64,000 nt of DNA from Holothuria scabra. Lineage: Eukaryota; Echinodermata; Holothuroidea; Aspidochirotida; Holothuriidae. The position numbers were made by a program, and so were the translations under genes. The notes under the pieces were generated by a model. It was not told the DNA's origin and did not search any database. It saw only the letters and a list, made by a program, of their open reading frames with translations. The first letter of the stretch is position 1. Each line of letters starts with the position of its first letter. Location: contig CM074200.1 of NCBI GenBank assembly GCA_037179385.1, forward strand, positions 33,049,884-33,113,883, given 5' to 3'. Shown here piece by piece: positions 12,170-23,417 of this stretch.

Positions 12170-12425
12170 AAAAAACGACGATCGAGACATTTAACCTCAA
12201 TGGCAATGACGAACAACTTTTCTAAAAACGAAGTGGGTCACTAATTTCACCATGAGCGCTTTGAGACTCGCCAATTAGCCACGAATTTGAATAGTCATAA
12301 GTTACTGTGTCGCAATTTCAGCCGATAGCACATTAAAAGTTAAGCGGTCTGTGCAAGACCAAGAGAATGAAAAAAACGACGAATGAGGTATAACTGCAAA
12401 AGCAAGAGCGAGCAACCTGCCCGTC
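12170..12425 (-). repeat. Inverted satellite monomer fragment
   Basis: The complement of the satellite boxes is present (AAAACGACGA, CACTAATTTCACC, GAGACTCGCCAATTAGCC, GTTACTGTGTCGC). It directly abuts the palindromic end of the 11-kb element, so that element probably inserted into satellite DNA. It ends near 12425 in unrelated sequence. Confidence 0.8.
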
Positions 12426-12791
12426 ATTAAGTTACTGCCCACAATAGCACGTATCACACTTTGCCTTCTCCTAATGCTATTGGAACCAACACACTGACAT
12501 ACCTCCTATCTTTCATCTGATGAAGTTAGTAAGTGCCCAAGGAAACATCCAAACTGCACATCCATAGTCTCTCAGAAACTTAAAGCTGGTACAGCGGGGG
12601 TTGAATATGGATCCTTGCAGTACGGTGTGTAATTCTCTTTCCAACCTGATATTGAACAGAGAAAAAATAAGAAGAGTTAATGTAAAGCAACAGTTGATAT
12701 TAGGGGACCGGGTACTTAAAACTGAGATTGCAAGATTATGCATGTCTTCTTATAATAAAGAGAGCATGTAAAAGCTGTAATGATGAAATTT
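12426..12791. other. No gene recognised
   Basis: AT-rich sequence with a 76-residue minus-strand frame (12513-12743) that has no recognisable domain. I see nothing else. Confidence 0.5.
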
Positions 12792-12795
12792 AGTT

Positions 12796-14487
12796 GGGTC
12801 ATTCCCCAAGGTTGGGACACAGTGCTTATTTTGCTGTTTCATTGAGAAGATTTAATATTCTTAGAAATTGCAAAGAAAGTTTCCTGTTATTCATGGTTGC
12901 AACTTATAAAGCACAGAAAGACCTTTATTCTGGTACCAAATGTAATGAGATTTTTCATCATATTTTGGTGATATTTCATAAAACATGACCTTAAAGAAGA
13001 CTTTTTCAGATGTAACATGTGTGACATTTGAATATGCAGACTTAAGCATGAAATGTGAAAACTTAAAAATAAGTATTAATCGCCCCTTTACTGAAAAAGT
13101 AGAATAAAAGACCATGGAAAATACTCATGGTAAGTCAAGTATGTCTTAATTCCTTTAAAATTCATGTCTGAGTTCATCAGACAAGAGTGTGATGATGTAA
13201 CACACGGTGTCCACTTTTGTAACATTTTTTTAAGGTGTAGTATTTTCTCTTTTCTTCAAAAGAAGCCTGAATTGGCTTGAATTCCTCATATCTGACTTGA
13301 TTTCTGGAAAAATTATTCAAAGAGATGCAAGACGGCTAAATTTTTTCAAATATGATGCAAAAGAGGGTCATTTTGCAGCACAGTGTCCATGTTGCATCAG
13401 CGCAAGTTTGGGACAATTTGTTCCCTAACTGTTTAACAAGTTGCATAAAATACATTATACTATTCCTCTAACAAATATTAGGACACAAGAGTTACAAAAT
13501 GTATCGTGTATTAATCATGCTATTTTAGATTTTCGATGTCCATGTTACATCTGAACTGTGGTTTAGCTGGATATATGTTGCAATTGAACACAATTTGAAA
13601 TATAAACCTGCTTAATCAATTAAAATAGAGCACAATTACATTGTGAATACAAAATATTAAAAGATTTGTGTTTTAATATGTTAAAGGTAACTTTTATAGG
13701 TGATTGTAAAATTGAACACGGTGTCTATGTAATGTTACATCTGCACAATAACAACTACACTTTTGTTTGACATTTTCCTTGTGTACAGTTGAAGTGACAT
13801 GTTTTGTGTACAAACATATTACACAACTTTCCACCTGATTTTAGAGTAGTCTAATAGTGAGATTTCAGAGTAGTCTAATAGTCTAATAATGATGTTACAT
13901 GGACACGTGCGGTGACCATGTTACAACTGCACTTCACCATATTTAGACTCATTTCTGAAGATTTAGGAGAAGTTGCAAAATAAATTTGCTTCAGTTAAAT
14001 CTGTACTATCCCAGGCTATCAACAAATTAAATATAATGTTATTTATAGCACACAACTTGTCCATTATTAGAGTTTTCAAAATGTTTTCTACTTTTTATGC
14101 TACACAAAAATCTTAGTACTTTGCTTAGTTTATTTTTTGCAATTTTCACGTTTTTGTAGAAACCAATTTTTATGGAAGTAACTTTTTTAAAGGTAACTTA
14201 TCAGTTGCCATATTTTTGGGAAAGAAACTACAATATTAAATGTGACTCAAGCTGATTACCCAACATCAAACATGAAATTGGTGTCCATGTTACATCAGCA
14301 CAAATATTTGACACGCCTACCTTTAATGGACCATTATGAAGAACTCAGTAATTCTACAATAATGAAAGTATTTTATATTAAAATTTAATGTCTGTGTAGT
14401 ATGATCTATTATGAAATAATGATATTTCAAGCAATTTGAAATTTTCACTTACTTCACACTTTGTGTCCCAACCTGATGGAATGACCC
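12796..14487. mobile_element. 1.7-kb TIR element with 4-bp target duplication
   Basis: The two ends are inverted copies: GGGTCATTCC, a 5-bp variable step, then GTTGGGACACA (left 12796-12821, right 14462-14487). AGTT flanks both ends (12792-12795 and 14488-14491), which gives a 4-bp target-site duplication. No long ORF or transposase motif is present, so the element is non-autonomous. The interior holds at least seven dispersed copies, in both orientations, of a motif close to GTGTCCATGTTACATCTGCA (about 13008, 13191, 13381, 13535, 13717, 13891, 14281). A 4-bp duplication fits several DNA transposon superfamilies, and I do not assign one. Confidence 0.75.
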
Positions 14488-14491
14488 AGTT

Positions 14492-15489
14492 CCTCTTTAC
14501 AATTTTTGTGTATCAAGGTTATTTTTTGCAAATATCTGATATTTTGTGCATCTCTTTTCACTTCTCTGCTTAAAATATTTGAAAAGAGTACTAGTCATTC
14601 ACTGGTGATTTTCACCATATTTAGTATCACAAATTAATATAATGTATCCACCATGGAGTTTTAACCAAGTTAATAACCAACATATTCATGTGCAAACAGG
14701 GCACAAATCAGAAAGACTAACTGGCATGATGTCATCCCCTGCAGAATGAAGGCTATGTCCTAGAATTCATTGTTACTGTTATTTCTTAAAGGGTTAAAAC
14801 TGAATTTGATAGATGCAGAACCCATTTTTCATTCAAACCACACAATGTCTTGCGAATATAGGCTGACCTCTAGCCGAGAGTTAGGCCCAGTTCTATCTAC
14901 ACATAGGCCTATTGGGCCTACAACTGTCATGTAGCCAGCGGCACTTTCAAAATTCTGAGTAATGTTTACATAGCTTAAATTTGCTTCTGCCACGATATAA
15001 AATTGATCATCACATTTGCCCAAACATTTCTAATTAGGAATGCATCCATGGGTACTTCGTTCTGAACAAAGGTGCAATGCAGTACATACGACCTAGACGG
15101 CCTGGCATGACCGGTAAATCACCGATGGTCTCCATGGTCTCTGAGTTAAAACCTCTGTGTTTGTTTACTTTTCTGCTCAAAAAGATTTCACTCCATTCCA
15201 CACAGTGCTTCTATGAGAGGGTTTCTTTACACAGGAAATTACACTTTCTTTAATGGACAGGCAAATCCCGATCCTCTCATAGACTTCCTCGCGATTTACA
15301 CACTGTTTGAGGAACATCCGGATATTCACAGAATTGCAGGCTGTACTGGGCAGCGTGTTTGTTACATGACCTACCCAAGGTTAATTTCTCTTGTAACGAA
15401 CACACAGATCTGTTTGACAGTATGTGACACTATGTTCCTACCTTATAGGCCTAGCCTTTACAAAAAGGGAGGAGTGACAAGGCTGCATC
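14492..15489. other. No gene recognised
   Basis: Contains a small cluster of AGGCC(C/T)A motifs near 14880-14935 and a 95-residue + frame (15213-15500) without a recognisable domain. The frame could be an exon of something unknown, but there is no supporting signal. Confidence 0.4.
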
Positions 15490-15493
15490 GGAT

Positions 15494-15610
15494 TATGTGA
15501 TCAAGTCATAGAGCAGGATATAGGAACTAGAGTACGGACTCCCAATGGCGCGTACGTAAATCGTCTGTGATTGCATGGAGACACGGTATCCCTGTTCACT
15601 CTGGGCATGA
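15494..15610 (+). repeat. Dispersed ~110-bp repeat, copy 1
   Basis: TGATCAAGTCATAGAGCAGG, GGAACTAGAG and CGGACTCCC occur in the same order, inverted, at 19128-19232. The similarity spans roughly 100-120 bp. The pair bounds a 3.6-kb interval, but I see no evidence that the two are the ends of one element. Confidence 0.6.
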
Positions 15611-17509
15611 CTTGGGCAAAACTCACGCGTGGAGCCATCATGCGTGTACGAACTGTATGGGAGAAATCGATTCGGCAAATTCCTGCGACTTATTTGTCCA
15701 TGTAAAATGTGTATTTCATCCTAAAAAGTGGCATAAGCTGTTCGTTTTGACGCGTAAAGACATTTTCTAACTTTTCACGTCAACAGAAATGGTCAACGAG
15801 GGGCTGAATTTGCTTTTCAGTGATGAAAAGAGTAACGTTCGAGGAACGCACTCATGCAGGCAAGGACAACTCGCCCTTGTAAGACAAAACGGCCTCACAG
15901 TTCCCACTGCTTTTGTAAAGTCGGACAACTCGGCACCTACTAAAAGCATATAGCCCTTCATATACAGACAATTCGGCGTCTCACTGAAGCTGGCTACTCA
16001 GACAGCTCGGCACCAAATGAAACTCCGAACAGAGGAGACAACTCGTCCCCAAGTGAAGTCGCAAATGTATGCCTATCCTAACATTCCAACATTTTTCTCA
16101 TGTTTGATTTTACATATTTCCTGTGGAGATTGAAAAATGGAGGGCATATCATTCTACTAAACTGAATACCTGGGTCACTGGGTGGGGAGGGGTTTTTATC
16201 ATTTTTTTTTTCTTTTTCATTCTCAAATTAAAAACTATGCCTAGTAAAGTAGTATAGCCTGGGCAGCACAAGTGGCATGACGTAACTGATTTTATTTTAG
16301 TAGCTGGTCAGCTGTTAGTCATATGTTGTAAGTGGTTGACTGAAAATATGAACCAGAATATTTTTGCCAATTGAATCAGTCAGCTTGATATACGGGGGTG
16401 AAAAAGTTATTTAAAGTTACTCCCTTCTGTCTACGGGTGACTAAAAGTTCGCATGAAAGTGACTCACTCAGCCTTGTGAGTTAGGGGCAGCTAATAAAAT
16501 ACTGTAACTATAGATGCCAAACTGAAAAGAGAAGGCTTGAACAGACATTCTATCTTTACTACATTATTTTATTTTTGTATTCTTTTTCTTCCTTTTTCAC
16601 ATACAGATGTTTTACTGTAATTTACAGGTATAACAAATCATGATGTAGTAGGGCTACAGGTGCAATTTCTTTCTAATCATTTGAAAAGGAGTGCAAAATT
16701 TGGGAAAGGGAAGATTGGCAATAGCCACAGTGCACCTTTGAATTTTTTTGAAATGTCACTCCACAATTTCTCAATGTATATTTCAAGGTGTAGGCTGCAA
16801 AGTGGTACCATGATATGCAAACTAAAGCCTACTATATGTGCCTCTTGTATAAAATACTTCTCAGCTTGTCATAATGGCAACAGTGAGCTAGCAGAAACCA
16901 GTGTTGTAATCGAGTCACTAAATCTAGTGACCCAAGTCACCAGTTTTGAAATTTTTAAGTGGCTCTACTCGAGTCATTGACTCAAGTCACTGTACTATTC
17001 CAATGTGGAAATAACTCCTGAATTCTATCGAGTCACTATCATTTTGAGAGGAAGTGACATGAGTCGTGATTTGTTACAACACCGGCAGAAACTAGAAGCA
17101 CTAGTTTACTGGCATGCATGAAGAATTAAAAGCAAAACCTGAATAGGCCTACATGTATACATTTGTCTGATCTACTTCTTCTTCAAACAATGTTAAATAG
17201 GTTCTGTTCTACCAACCAAATAGTCCAATCACAGTCACATGTTACAGTACTTCTCTAATTTCTCTGGGCACTTGGAAGTCTTTAAAACTGTTGTCAAGTA
17301 TAATAAAGAATGCAGTCTTTCACCAGCAGCTGACATTATTGCTCCCCATGATTTTGCTTTGGCTGGTTGAATGTCTCCCTCAACTGTCTAAACTCCAGTA
17401 ATTGCAAGGTATGGTGATCCAGAATTAACATTTTCTTTCAAAATATTCAAGGAGTACATGATGATAATTAAAAGTCAGTTGACACTTTGTAGGTTAAATG
17501 AACCTGGAC
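15611..17509. other. No gene recognised; degenerate GACAACTCGGCACC repeats
   Basis: Five spaced GACA(A/G)(C/T)TCG motifs occur at 15865, 15924, 15967, 16001 and 16037 with irregular 34-59 bp spacing. Repeated GAGTCACT/CAAGTCAC motifs lie at about 16910-17065. The 106-residue frame at 16660-16980 is composition-driven and unrecognised. The rest is plain AT-rich DNA. Confidence 0.45.
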
Positions 17510-17805
17510 TTAAAAGATGACACCCAAGCAGTTCCAATTCTCTTAACCTTCTTCATTAAGCCCCTTGATCCCTCCTCTGTCTGAAATTCATCCTCATCCA
17601 GACACAATCTCAGTCTGTTACTTAAGGGTGATCATACTTGATCCCAGTGTGTAATCAAACATTCTCATCAGTACAGTGTGTATGAGTTCTGTACTCTGCA
17701 CTTTTTGAACTTGCTTTCAGTCAAAGAGTAGAGCCAATTGGCAATTTCTGTGGATGTGGACTAACTACAAAAATTATAGTTTGGGGTGAGAGAATCAAGC
17801 TTTAA
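17510..17805. mobile_element. TTAA-flanked MITE, ~296-bp copy
   Basis: The right end reads GTTTGGGGTGAGAGAATC...CTTTAA, matching the right ends of copies at 33297 and 43428. The left end at TTAA (17510) has lost part of its inverted repeat but keeps the CCAATTCTC...TTAACCTTC...TTAAGCCCC order. The interior (GAACTTGCT...GTCAATCAAAG...TGCCAATT type) matches 33130-33260 and 57920-58050. It is non-coding. TTAA target choice points to piggyBac- or Kolobok-like mobilisation, by inference. Confidence 0.65.
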
Positions 17806-18249
17806 ATGTCTTTGTTCACTTCATTATCTGCTTGTGTGGCAGATGCCTTCAGAAATGACCACATCCAGCGTAAAGTACAGGAAACAGTTCATGGCCAGCA
17901 GCACTATGAATCTGACATCCCTTGGGTCTCTCCCTGCAAGTGCAAGAAAAAAATGAAACCATCAGTTTCTGTAGTTTGGGGTGAAGATTGTTATCATTTA
18001 CCATGATGTATTAAAACCAAATGCAACCCGTAGCATAGTACATATAGTAGCCTACAACTGCAAGACTGGCATCAGGTATTCAATGTTTTTTTTTTTCTTC
18101 TTTTAAGTGTTGGTTAAGTAAGTTAAACTGCATCATGGAATTAAACACTAACATATTTCACCATTTCCCCAAATAATGTACCTTATTTCCAGTGCAACAG
18201 AATCAAGCTTGATTAGCTTGATTAAGGTTAGCGTTTTAGCGTTAGCGTT
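17806..18249. other. No gene recognised
   Basis: AT-rich sequence with a poly-T stretch near 18082-18095 and a short GCGTTA run at about 18228-18256. The run is TTAGCG-like, not a telomeric TTAGGG repeat. Confidence 0.5.
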
Positions 18250-18436
18250 AGCGTTTTAAGGTTAATATTGACAAGTTTTTCCATGACTGTGGTAGAATCT
18301 AATCTTTCTGGGCTCTTTAGGTGTTGGTGGTTTGCTTTGTTTTGGGGGGTTTTTGGATTACAGGGCATCTTATGGGGCCTTTACAGCCCTCCTTTGCCCT
18401 TGAACCTGTTATGTTATGTTATGTTATGTTATGTTA
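18250..18436 (+). mobile_element. 5'-truncated CR1-like LINE 3' end with (TGTTA)n tail
   Basis: The sequence encodes a short C-terminus, KVNIDKFFHDCGRI then stop (TAA at 18300-18302), matching the KINIDKYNLGSGRI-stop terminus of the minus-strand LINE at 32502-33057. The 3' UTRs also match (AGGTGTTGGT, GGCATCTTATGGGG, CCTCCTTTGCCCTT). It ends in about six TGTTA units. Extreme 5' truncation and a pentanucleotide tail are typical of target-primed reverse transcription. Confidence 0.75.
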
Positions 18437-19127
18437 GCCCCCAGTAGATATATACTGTAGCCTACACATGTACATGAATTTGAGGCATTGGACCTTAGTC
18501 AGTTACAAATTTGGCTCCAAAAATTTGTCTCAAACATATACTTGGGGACTCTAGACACCCTACCCCCTGTTAAAAGTTTTAAAGAAAGTGGCAAAGAATG
18601 GTTAAAATTACTGCAACCCTCACCCTAGTAGACCAAAATTGCATGCCAGCTCATTTTAACTAAGGCCCTACTGTTTTACAGCCTGCTGCTAAATAATTAC
18701 ACGCCCTGTAGGCCATTTTTGCCCCATCTGACCTAAATTCCTAGCCCCACCAGTGTAAAAAGACCTCTTGTTTATATAACATCTCATTGCATCGTGAAAA
18801 GGCTCCATGCACAAAGTTTACAGAAGGAAAGTGGAGTATTTAGATTCAGAAACTATCCAGTAACGTTAGGCGTAATATACTGTATACTACGTACATAGGC
18901 CTATTGTATACTAACTGTGTTACGTACAGGAACGTGTTCGCACTAGGTGAAGAAAAATGCGTCTTTTTCAACTTAAACAAGAATAAAATACGAAACCATC
19001 AAAAGAAACTTACAATTTATGAGAAATACTACATCCTCCTCTTTTTCTGATAGAAGTAGATGATATCAGAAATCAAATTTTTGGACGTTCATGTGCATGT
19101 GATTTGTATGAATCTCTATGTAAGCGA
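18437..19127. other. No gene recognised
   Basis: AT-rich spacer with no supported feature. Confidence 0.5.
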
Positions 19128-19232
19128 TCGGTCTGTTGCCCAGATAGAATATGGGTTTAGAGTGTCCATACGATCACAGCTGTTTTGGGGAGTCCGCCCT
19201 CTAGTTCCTATTATCCTACTCTATGGATCAAG
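19128..19232 (-). repeat. Dispersed ~110-bp repeat, copy 2
   Basis: Inverted copy of 15494-15610, with the shared blocks GGGGAGTCCGCCCTCTAG, TTCCTAT and CTCTATGGATCAA. The 66-residue frame at 19060-19260 overlaps it and is not supported. Confidence 0.6.
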
Positions 19233-19690
19233 TTCATCTACTAAGCCTAGTCTAGGCTAGCTAGGCCTAGGTCTACTTACCTAGCCTATGCAAAGCCTAG
19301 CTTCCGCAAATCTTAGGCAAGTGCTAAGATGGCTACCCTATGGGCCTACTGATATATAAAGACAGGCCTAACGTTAGGCCGTAGGCTAACACTAACAGTT
19401 TTTGTTTATATTTACAAATTTTTCTTGCCAATGAATGATAACATACCCTTAGGGCCTAAATTTATATTGAAGTCATGTAGCTCTAAGGTGTGCATTCGAC
19501 GGTGCACTGAGTATACTGGAAGTCATGATATAGCCTAGCTAAGGGCTGGGCCCTACACTATAGGCCCATAACGCAAACGTAATAACTAAAATTATAACAT
19601 TATAGTTTATACATCACGACAGGGTGATTGTTTACAATGTAGCCTAGCCTAGGCTAGGCCACGCTATGCCTACACAATCGTAACCATTAC
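19233..19690. repeat. Cluster of CTAGGC/AGGCCTA palindromic motifs
   Basis: The stretch is dense in CTAGGC, TAGGCCTA and AACGTTAGGC words in both orientations (for example 19245-19310, 19365-19390, 19640-19670). Smaller clusters of the same words appear at 34620, 35390-35425, 38705-38720, 40650-40870, 41150 and 48535-48605. No function is shown. Confidence 0.6.
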
Positions 19691-21085
19691 GGAAACTCCG
19701 CTTGTGGAAATATCGGGCAAAACATACCACAAAACACGAAGACACGTATCATTTTTTACCAATCATTTTAGCCTTTTGATGATTAACGTAGCTTTGTGCA
19801 AGTGGGGTCTGAAATCGTGTCATTCAGAATTCGAAACGAGTCGTTTTAAACCAGAAAATCCTTCCTAAAGTCATTCGATTATGCATGTGTATGTGTTGGT
19901 GGTATTGCCGTGGCTAATTAATTACACAGCTAGCGCATATAATATAGCCAGCTGATCTCGAACAGTTGCTAGGCATGACGTCAGCTTAAACACGGGCAAT
20001 GATTGGAAAAAGTGAGAAAATCGGAAAGCTTTGCGACAAAAATCGCCCAGCCATCCGATCAAAAAATACTTCGGATCGGAATACTTTGTCGGAAAGCAAT
20101 CCGGAATTGCTTAAAGTGTGACCGTCTTCATTGAAAAACCCACTAGTTCGATCTTTCCTGAAAAAAAATCGGATCGGAATCCGATCCGAAATTGCTATAA
20201 TATGACCCTTTGCAACACACTGACTACATACTCCATGTACGAAACGTTACCACCAAACGTTACCACATTGTTGAAACTGATAAAGAAAAACTTGGACAAA
20301 ACAATCTGAAAAAGCTCACGCTGAACATCCCAGAAGTACTACCTGGCAACGGTTTGTTCCAAACAGGTCTACCAGTCTACAATCCCGTTTGGAATGTTTT
20401 TCTATCCCTCTTGTAGGCCCACTTATTCATCTTATGAAGATGATCTTCACACCACGCTGTTGCATATGATTGTCATACATATGTGTGGGACCAGCTTCGA
20501 GCAGTCGAGAATTTTTCAAGAATTCAGTTGCGGAGGTACTTAACTTTTAGCTCTATCCTACAAATAAATGGTGCCAATCGCATTCCTCTTAGGCTGGCAG
20601 AGATTCCAAGCCTGTGCTGAGTTGAATGCTGCAAAGTTTTTGAAAATCGACCGTCAAATGGCGGAGAAAATATTTTTTTCTAAGGGCTGCTTTTGGGGCA
20701 ATTTTTGATGATTTTTGTAGGATTTTTGTAGGATTTTTCAAAAATGAAGAAAATAAAAGTAAATTCGGACTTGCAAAAACCCCTTCACTTTATAGTATCC
20801 TTGATCTGTAAACTATTACCTTAGAGTATAAAAGGGTCAAAGGGTTTTCAATTTAACAAATTCCCATTTTTCGCACTTTTTTCAGGAGACTAATACAATT
20901 GACAGGATTTTCCAAAAATTCTTCGGGAGCACCCCCCAAAATTGATATTATTAGACAGATCTTTTTGTTCCCAATCGTTTGATACCAAGAGAAAGGCTGT
21001 AGGATGTAAGGGGGTTGTGTTATGAATTTTACAAAATGGTTATATTTGGGGGGTAGATCTATACCCTTTGTGTTGCATCGAGTTA
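19691..21085. other. No gene recognised
   Basis: CGGATCGGAAT and GGAATCCGATCC words recur at 20060-20195, suggesting a decayed palindromic repeat. ATTTTTGTAGGATTTTTGTAGG is a short duplication near 20715. Frames at 20118-20416 are short and unrecognised. Confidence 0.45.
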
Positions 21086-21149
21086 AGAACGAAGTGCGTC
21101 ACTTATTTCCCCACGAGCTTTGAGACTCGCAAATAAGCTCCCAGTTTAA
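21086..21149 (-). repeat. Inverted satellite fragment, left of insertion
   Basis: GAACGAAGTGCGTCACTTAT and GAGCTTTGAGACTCGCAAAT match the complement of the 1-9240 satellite. The monomer is interrupted at 21150 by a TIR element and resumes at 21740. Confidence 0.75.
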
Positions 21150-21739
21150 ACAGCTCGGGAGATAATCTCTTTCTGGGAAATCAATTTTCACCCGATCGGG
21201 GGATTATTTTGCCATGGGTGGCGCCATTTTCAAATATCTCCCACGATACATTGCGATCCTACCGCCAAATTCAACGGAGATAACGTTCAAAACAGCCTTG
21301 CAATTTTTATGGATTTTAGGGAAGAGAAATTCGGGCATTTTAAACAACTCTGTTGATAGGGGAATAGCTTCCTCATTTTTGGTCGTTCACCACGCCGATT
21401 TTGAGAAATCGAATAATTTTGCTACGTTCTTTGTCCTAAGCTTAATTTCTATACTCCACACAGCCGCAAGATTTGTACACCATTTTTCACTTGAAGGTGT
21501 GCAAGTGGGTCGTGCCAACAGATATGTTTGTAAATACGTAGTTGAAGGTCCATGGTAGTTGTTTTTTATGTCTAAACTATTACCTCACAATTGCATATAC
21601 CAACATTTGTTAAACATTTCGACGGATGTGAAGAGGTAGACACTAAGTGCTCATAAAAATTCATGCAGTTTAGACAGGCAAATTTCCCCCAATTGGGGTG
21701 ATACTCATTTTCTCCCGAAGTGGATATCTCCCGAACTGT
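21150..21739. mobile_element. 590-bp TIR element nested in satellite
   Basis: The ends are inverted: ACAG(C/T)TCGGGAGATA at 21150-21164 and its complement at 21725-21739. Similarity continues inward through GGGAAA/GGGAGAAAAT and CACCC...GGGGGA for about 55 bp. The satellite monomer reads up to AGTTTAA before it and continues from TGAATAATC after it, so the host sequence is split by a clean insertion with a likely 3-bp TAA/TGA duplication. A 114-residue frame inside (21214-21558) shows no known domain. Superfamily is not assigned. Confidence 0.7.
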
Positions 21740-22670
21740 TGAATAATCATTAGTTACTTCTTCGCTATTTCGACTGAAAGCTCCCAAACAGCTAAAGAGG
21801 TCTCACTAATTTTACCACCAGCTTTGAGGCTCGCAAAGAAGTTACGAATCTGAATAATCAAAACATTACTGTGTCGCTATTTCAACCGATAGCCCTAAAA
21901 AGGGCTAAGCGGTCTCTGCAAGACCAAGACAATGCAAAAATCGATGAACTATGCATTTAACTTCGTTCCAAACAGCTAGGTGGTCTCTGGAAGACTAGGG
22001 GAATGCAAAAGCAAACGATGAACGAGGCATCCCACTTCAAGAGCCAGAGCGACTAAACCGCCCAAAAATGAAGCAGGTCATTAATTTTTCCACCACCTGG
22101 GAGACTCGCAATGTAGCTGCGAGTTGGAATAATCCCAAGTTCCTGTGTCGCTTTTTGAACCAATAGCTCCCAAACATCTACACGACGGTCCCTGCAAGAC
22201 CGAGAGAGTACAATAAGGGCCTCTCACTTGAAAGACCAGAGCGAGCAAGCTATACCCAAAACGAAGCGATGCGCGTCACTATTTTTACCACGAGCATTGA
22301 GGCTCGCATATTAGTCACGAGTTGGACTAATCCTTAGTTACCAGAGCGAGCAAGCTACTAAAGAACGAAGCGCGTCACTAATTTTTTCCACGAGCTGGGA
22401 GACTCTCAAATCTAGGCGCGAGTTGGAATAATTCCAAGTAACTGTGTCTATTTTGAACCGATAGCTCCCAAACTGCCAGACCAAGAGATGGCAACCAAAA
22501 GAAAAAAGAAAGAACGCTGCATCTCACTTGAAGGACCAGGACGAGCAACCTACCCAAAAACGAATCGCGTCACTAATTTTTCCACGAGATGGGGGATTCG
22601 CAAAATAGACGCGAGTCGGAATAATTCCAAGTTACTGAGTCTCTTTTCGAACCAATAGTTAAAAAGGTTG
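21740..22670 (-). repeat. Inverted, diverged satellite monomers
   Basis: At least four to five degraded monomers are recognisable from TCACTAATTTTnCCAC(C/G)AG, GAGGCTCGCAAA, AAGTTACTGTGTCGCTnTTT and CCGATAGCTCCCAAA boxes. Orientation agrees with the 9563-10287 block and opposes the main array. Confidence 0.85.
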
Positions 22671-22768
22671 TAATTCAATACGTCGCTTTCAGACTTGAGA
22701 GTTGATCTCGAGCGGGCGATCAGATCCGGATCAAATCCAGCCCTCGAAATCAAAGGTTTTACTTTACA

Positions 22769-23026
22769 CACTCTTAAAAAGTTGGTTAAAAAAATTCACC
22801 AACACTGGTCACGTATGTGAAATACCTGAAATTGGTTAAATTTTACCCAATAATTGTTGATTAATGGGTTATCCAAGAGGGGGTTTTTTACCACTTGATT
22901 GGGTAACCAGCCTGTGGGTTAACCAAATAAACAACACATATTGGGTAAAAAAAATTTAACCAATTTCAGGTATTTGACATACGTGACCAGTGTTGGTGAA
23001 TTATTTTAACCAACTTTTTAAGAGTG
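22769..23026. mobile_element. 258-bp foldback MITE
   Basis: Both ends carry the same ~80-bp sequence as inverted repeats: CACTCTTAAAAAGTTGGTTA, then CACCAACACTGGTCACGTAT, ACCTGAAATTGGTTAAATTT and TACCCAATA. Only about 90 bp separate the arms. Differences are confined to a few bases and one run-length change. It is non-coding. The target duplication is unclear. Confidence 0.85.
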
Positions 23027-23033
23027 CACTTGA

Positions 23034-23052
23034 CCCCCCCCCCCCCCCCCCC
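23034..23052. repeat. Poly-C tract
   Basis: A run of about 18 C right of the foldback MITE. Similar C or G runs are at 25767-25783, 27310-27330, 29683-29693 and 44227-44238. Confidence 0.9.
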
Positions 23053-23363
23053 GGTAAATCAAGCCACGATCAAGCGATCAACAAACAGGAAGTATATTTT
23101 GCAGTGTGTACCGTGTACCCTGTTTGCAGTCATAGTGCAGTGCCGCGCAGTCTGTACCGCAGCTGCTCCGACTTTGGGTGTGTTGTATTTCGCGTTAGAA
23201 ACGGGAAGTTGCGTCATTGGTCATGCTGATCTCGGGTCACCTATAGATTCACTGAGCATTCACACACGGTTTTTTGATACCCCACTCGTGATCTGTTTTC
23301 CCCAAGAGAGAGGATCAAAATCTCCGGATCTGATCCTGAGTGCGAGAGCTTTCACAATACAAA

Positions 23364-23417
23364 GTTGATCGCGAGGGATGGTTCAGATCCGGATCTGAAC
23401 CCCTGCTCGAGATCAAG
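23364..23417. repeat. 54-bp imperfect palindrome
   Basis: The arms are symmetric about 23390/23391 (centre GATCCGGATC), with GTTCAGATCC and its complement perfectly paired and GATC(T/G)CGAG outer blocks. A related half-conserved copy lies at about 22693-22755, so this is a small repeat family and not a unique operator. Confidence 0.65.

Noticed and set aside
16660..16980. 106-residue + ORF
   Set aside because: No domain, composition like the surrounding AT-rich DNA, and no splice or neighbour support.
18228..18256. Possible interstitial telomere repeat
   Set aside because: The unit is GCGTTA/TTAGCG with only a few copies, not TTAGGG.
15494..19232. Inverted ~110-bp repeats as ends of a 3.7-kb transposon
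   Set aside because: The interval contains an unrelated MITE and LINE, there is no target duplication, and the repeats look like two dispersed copies.
21214..21558. 114-residue ORF inside the 590-bp TIR element
   Set aside because: No transposase motif and the element is too short. It is probably chance.
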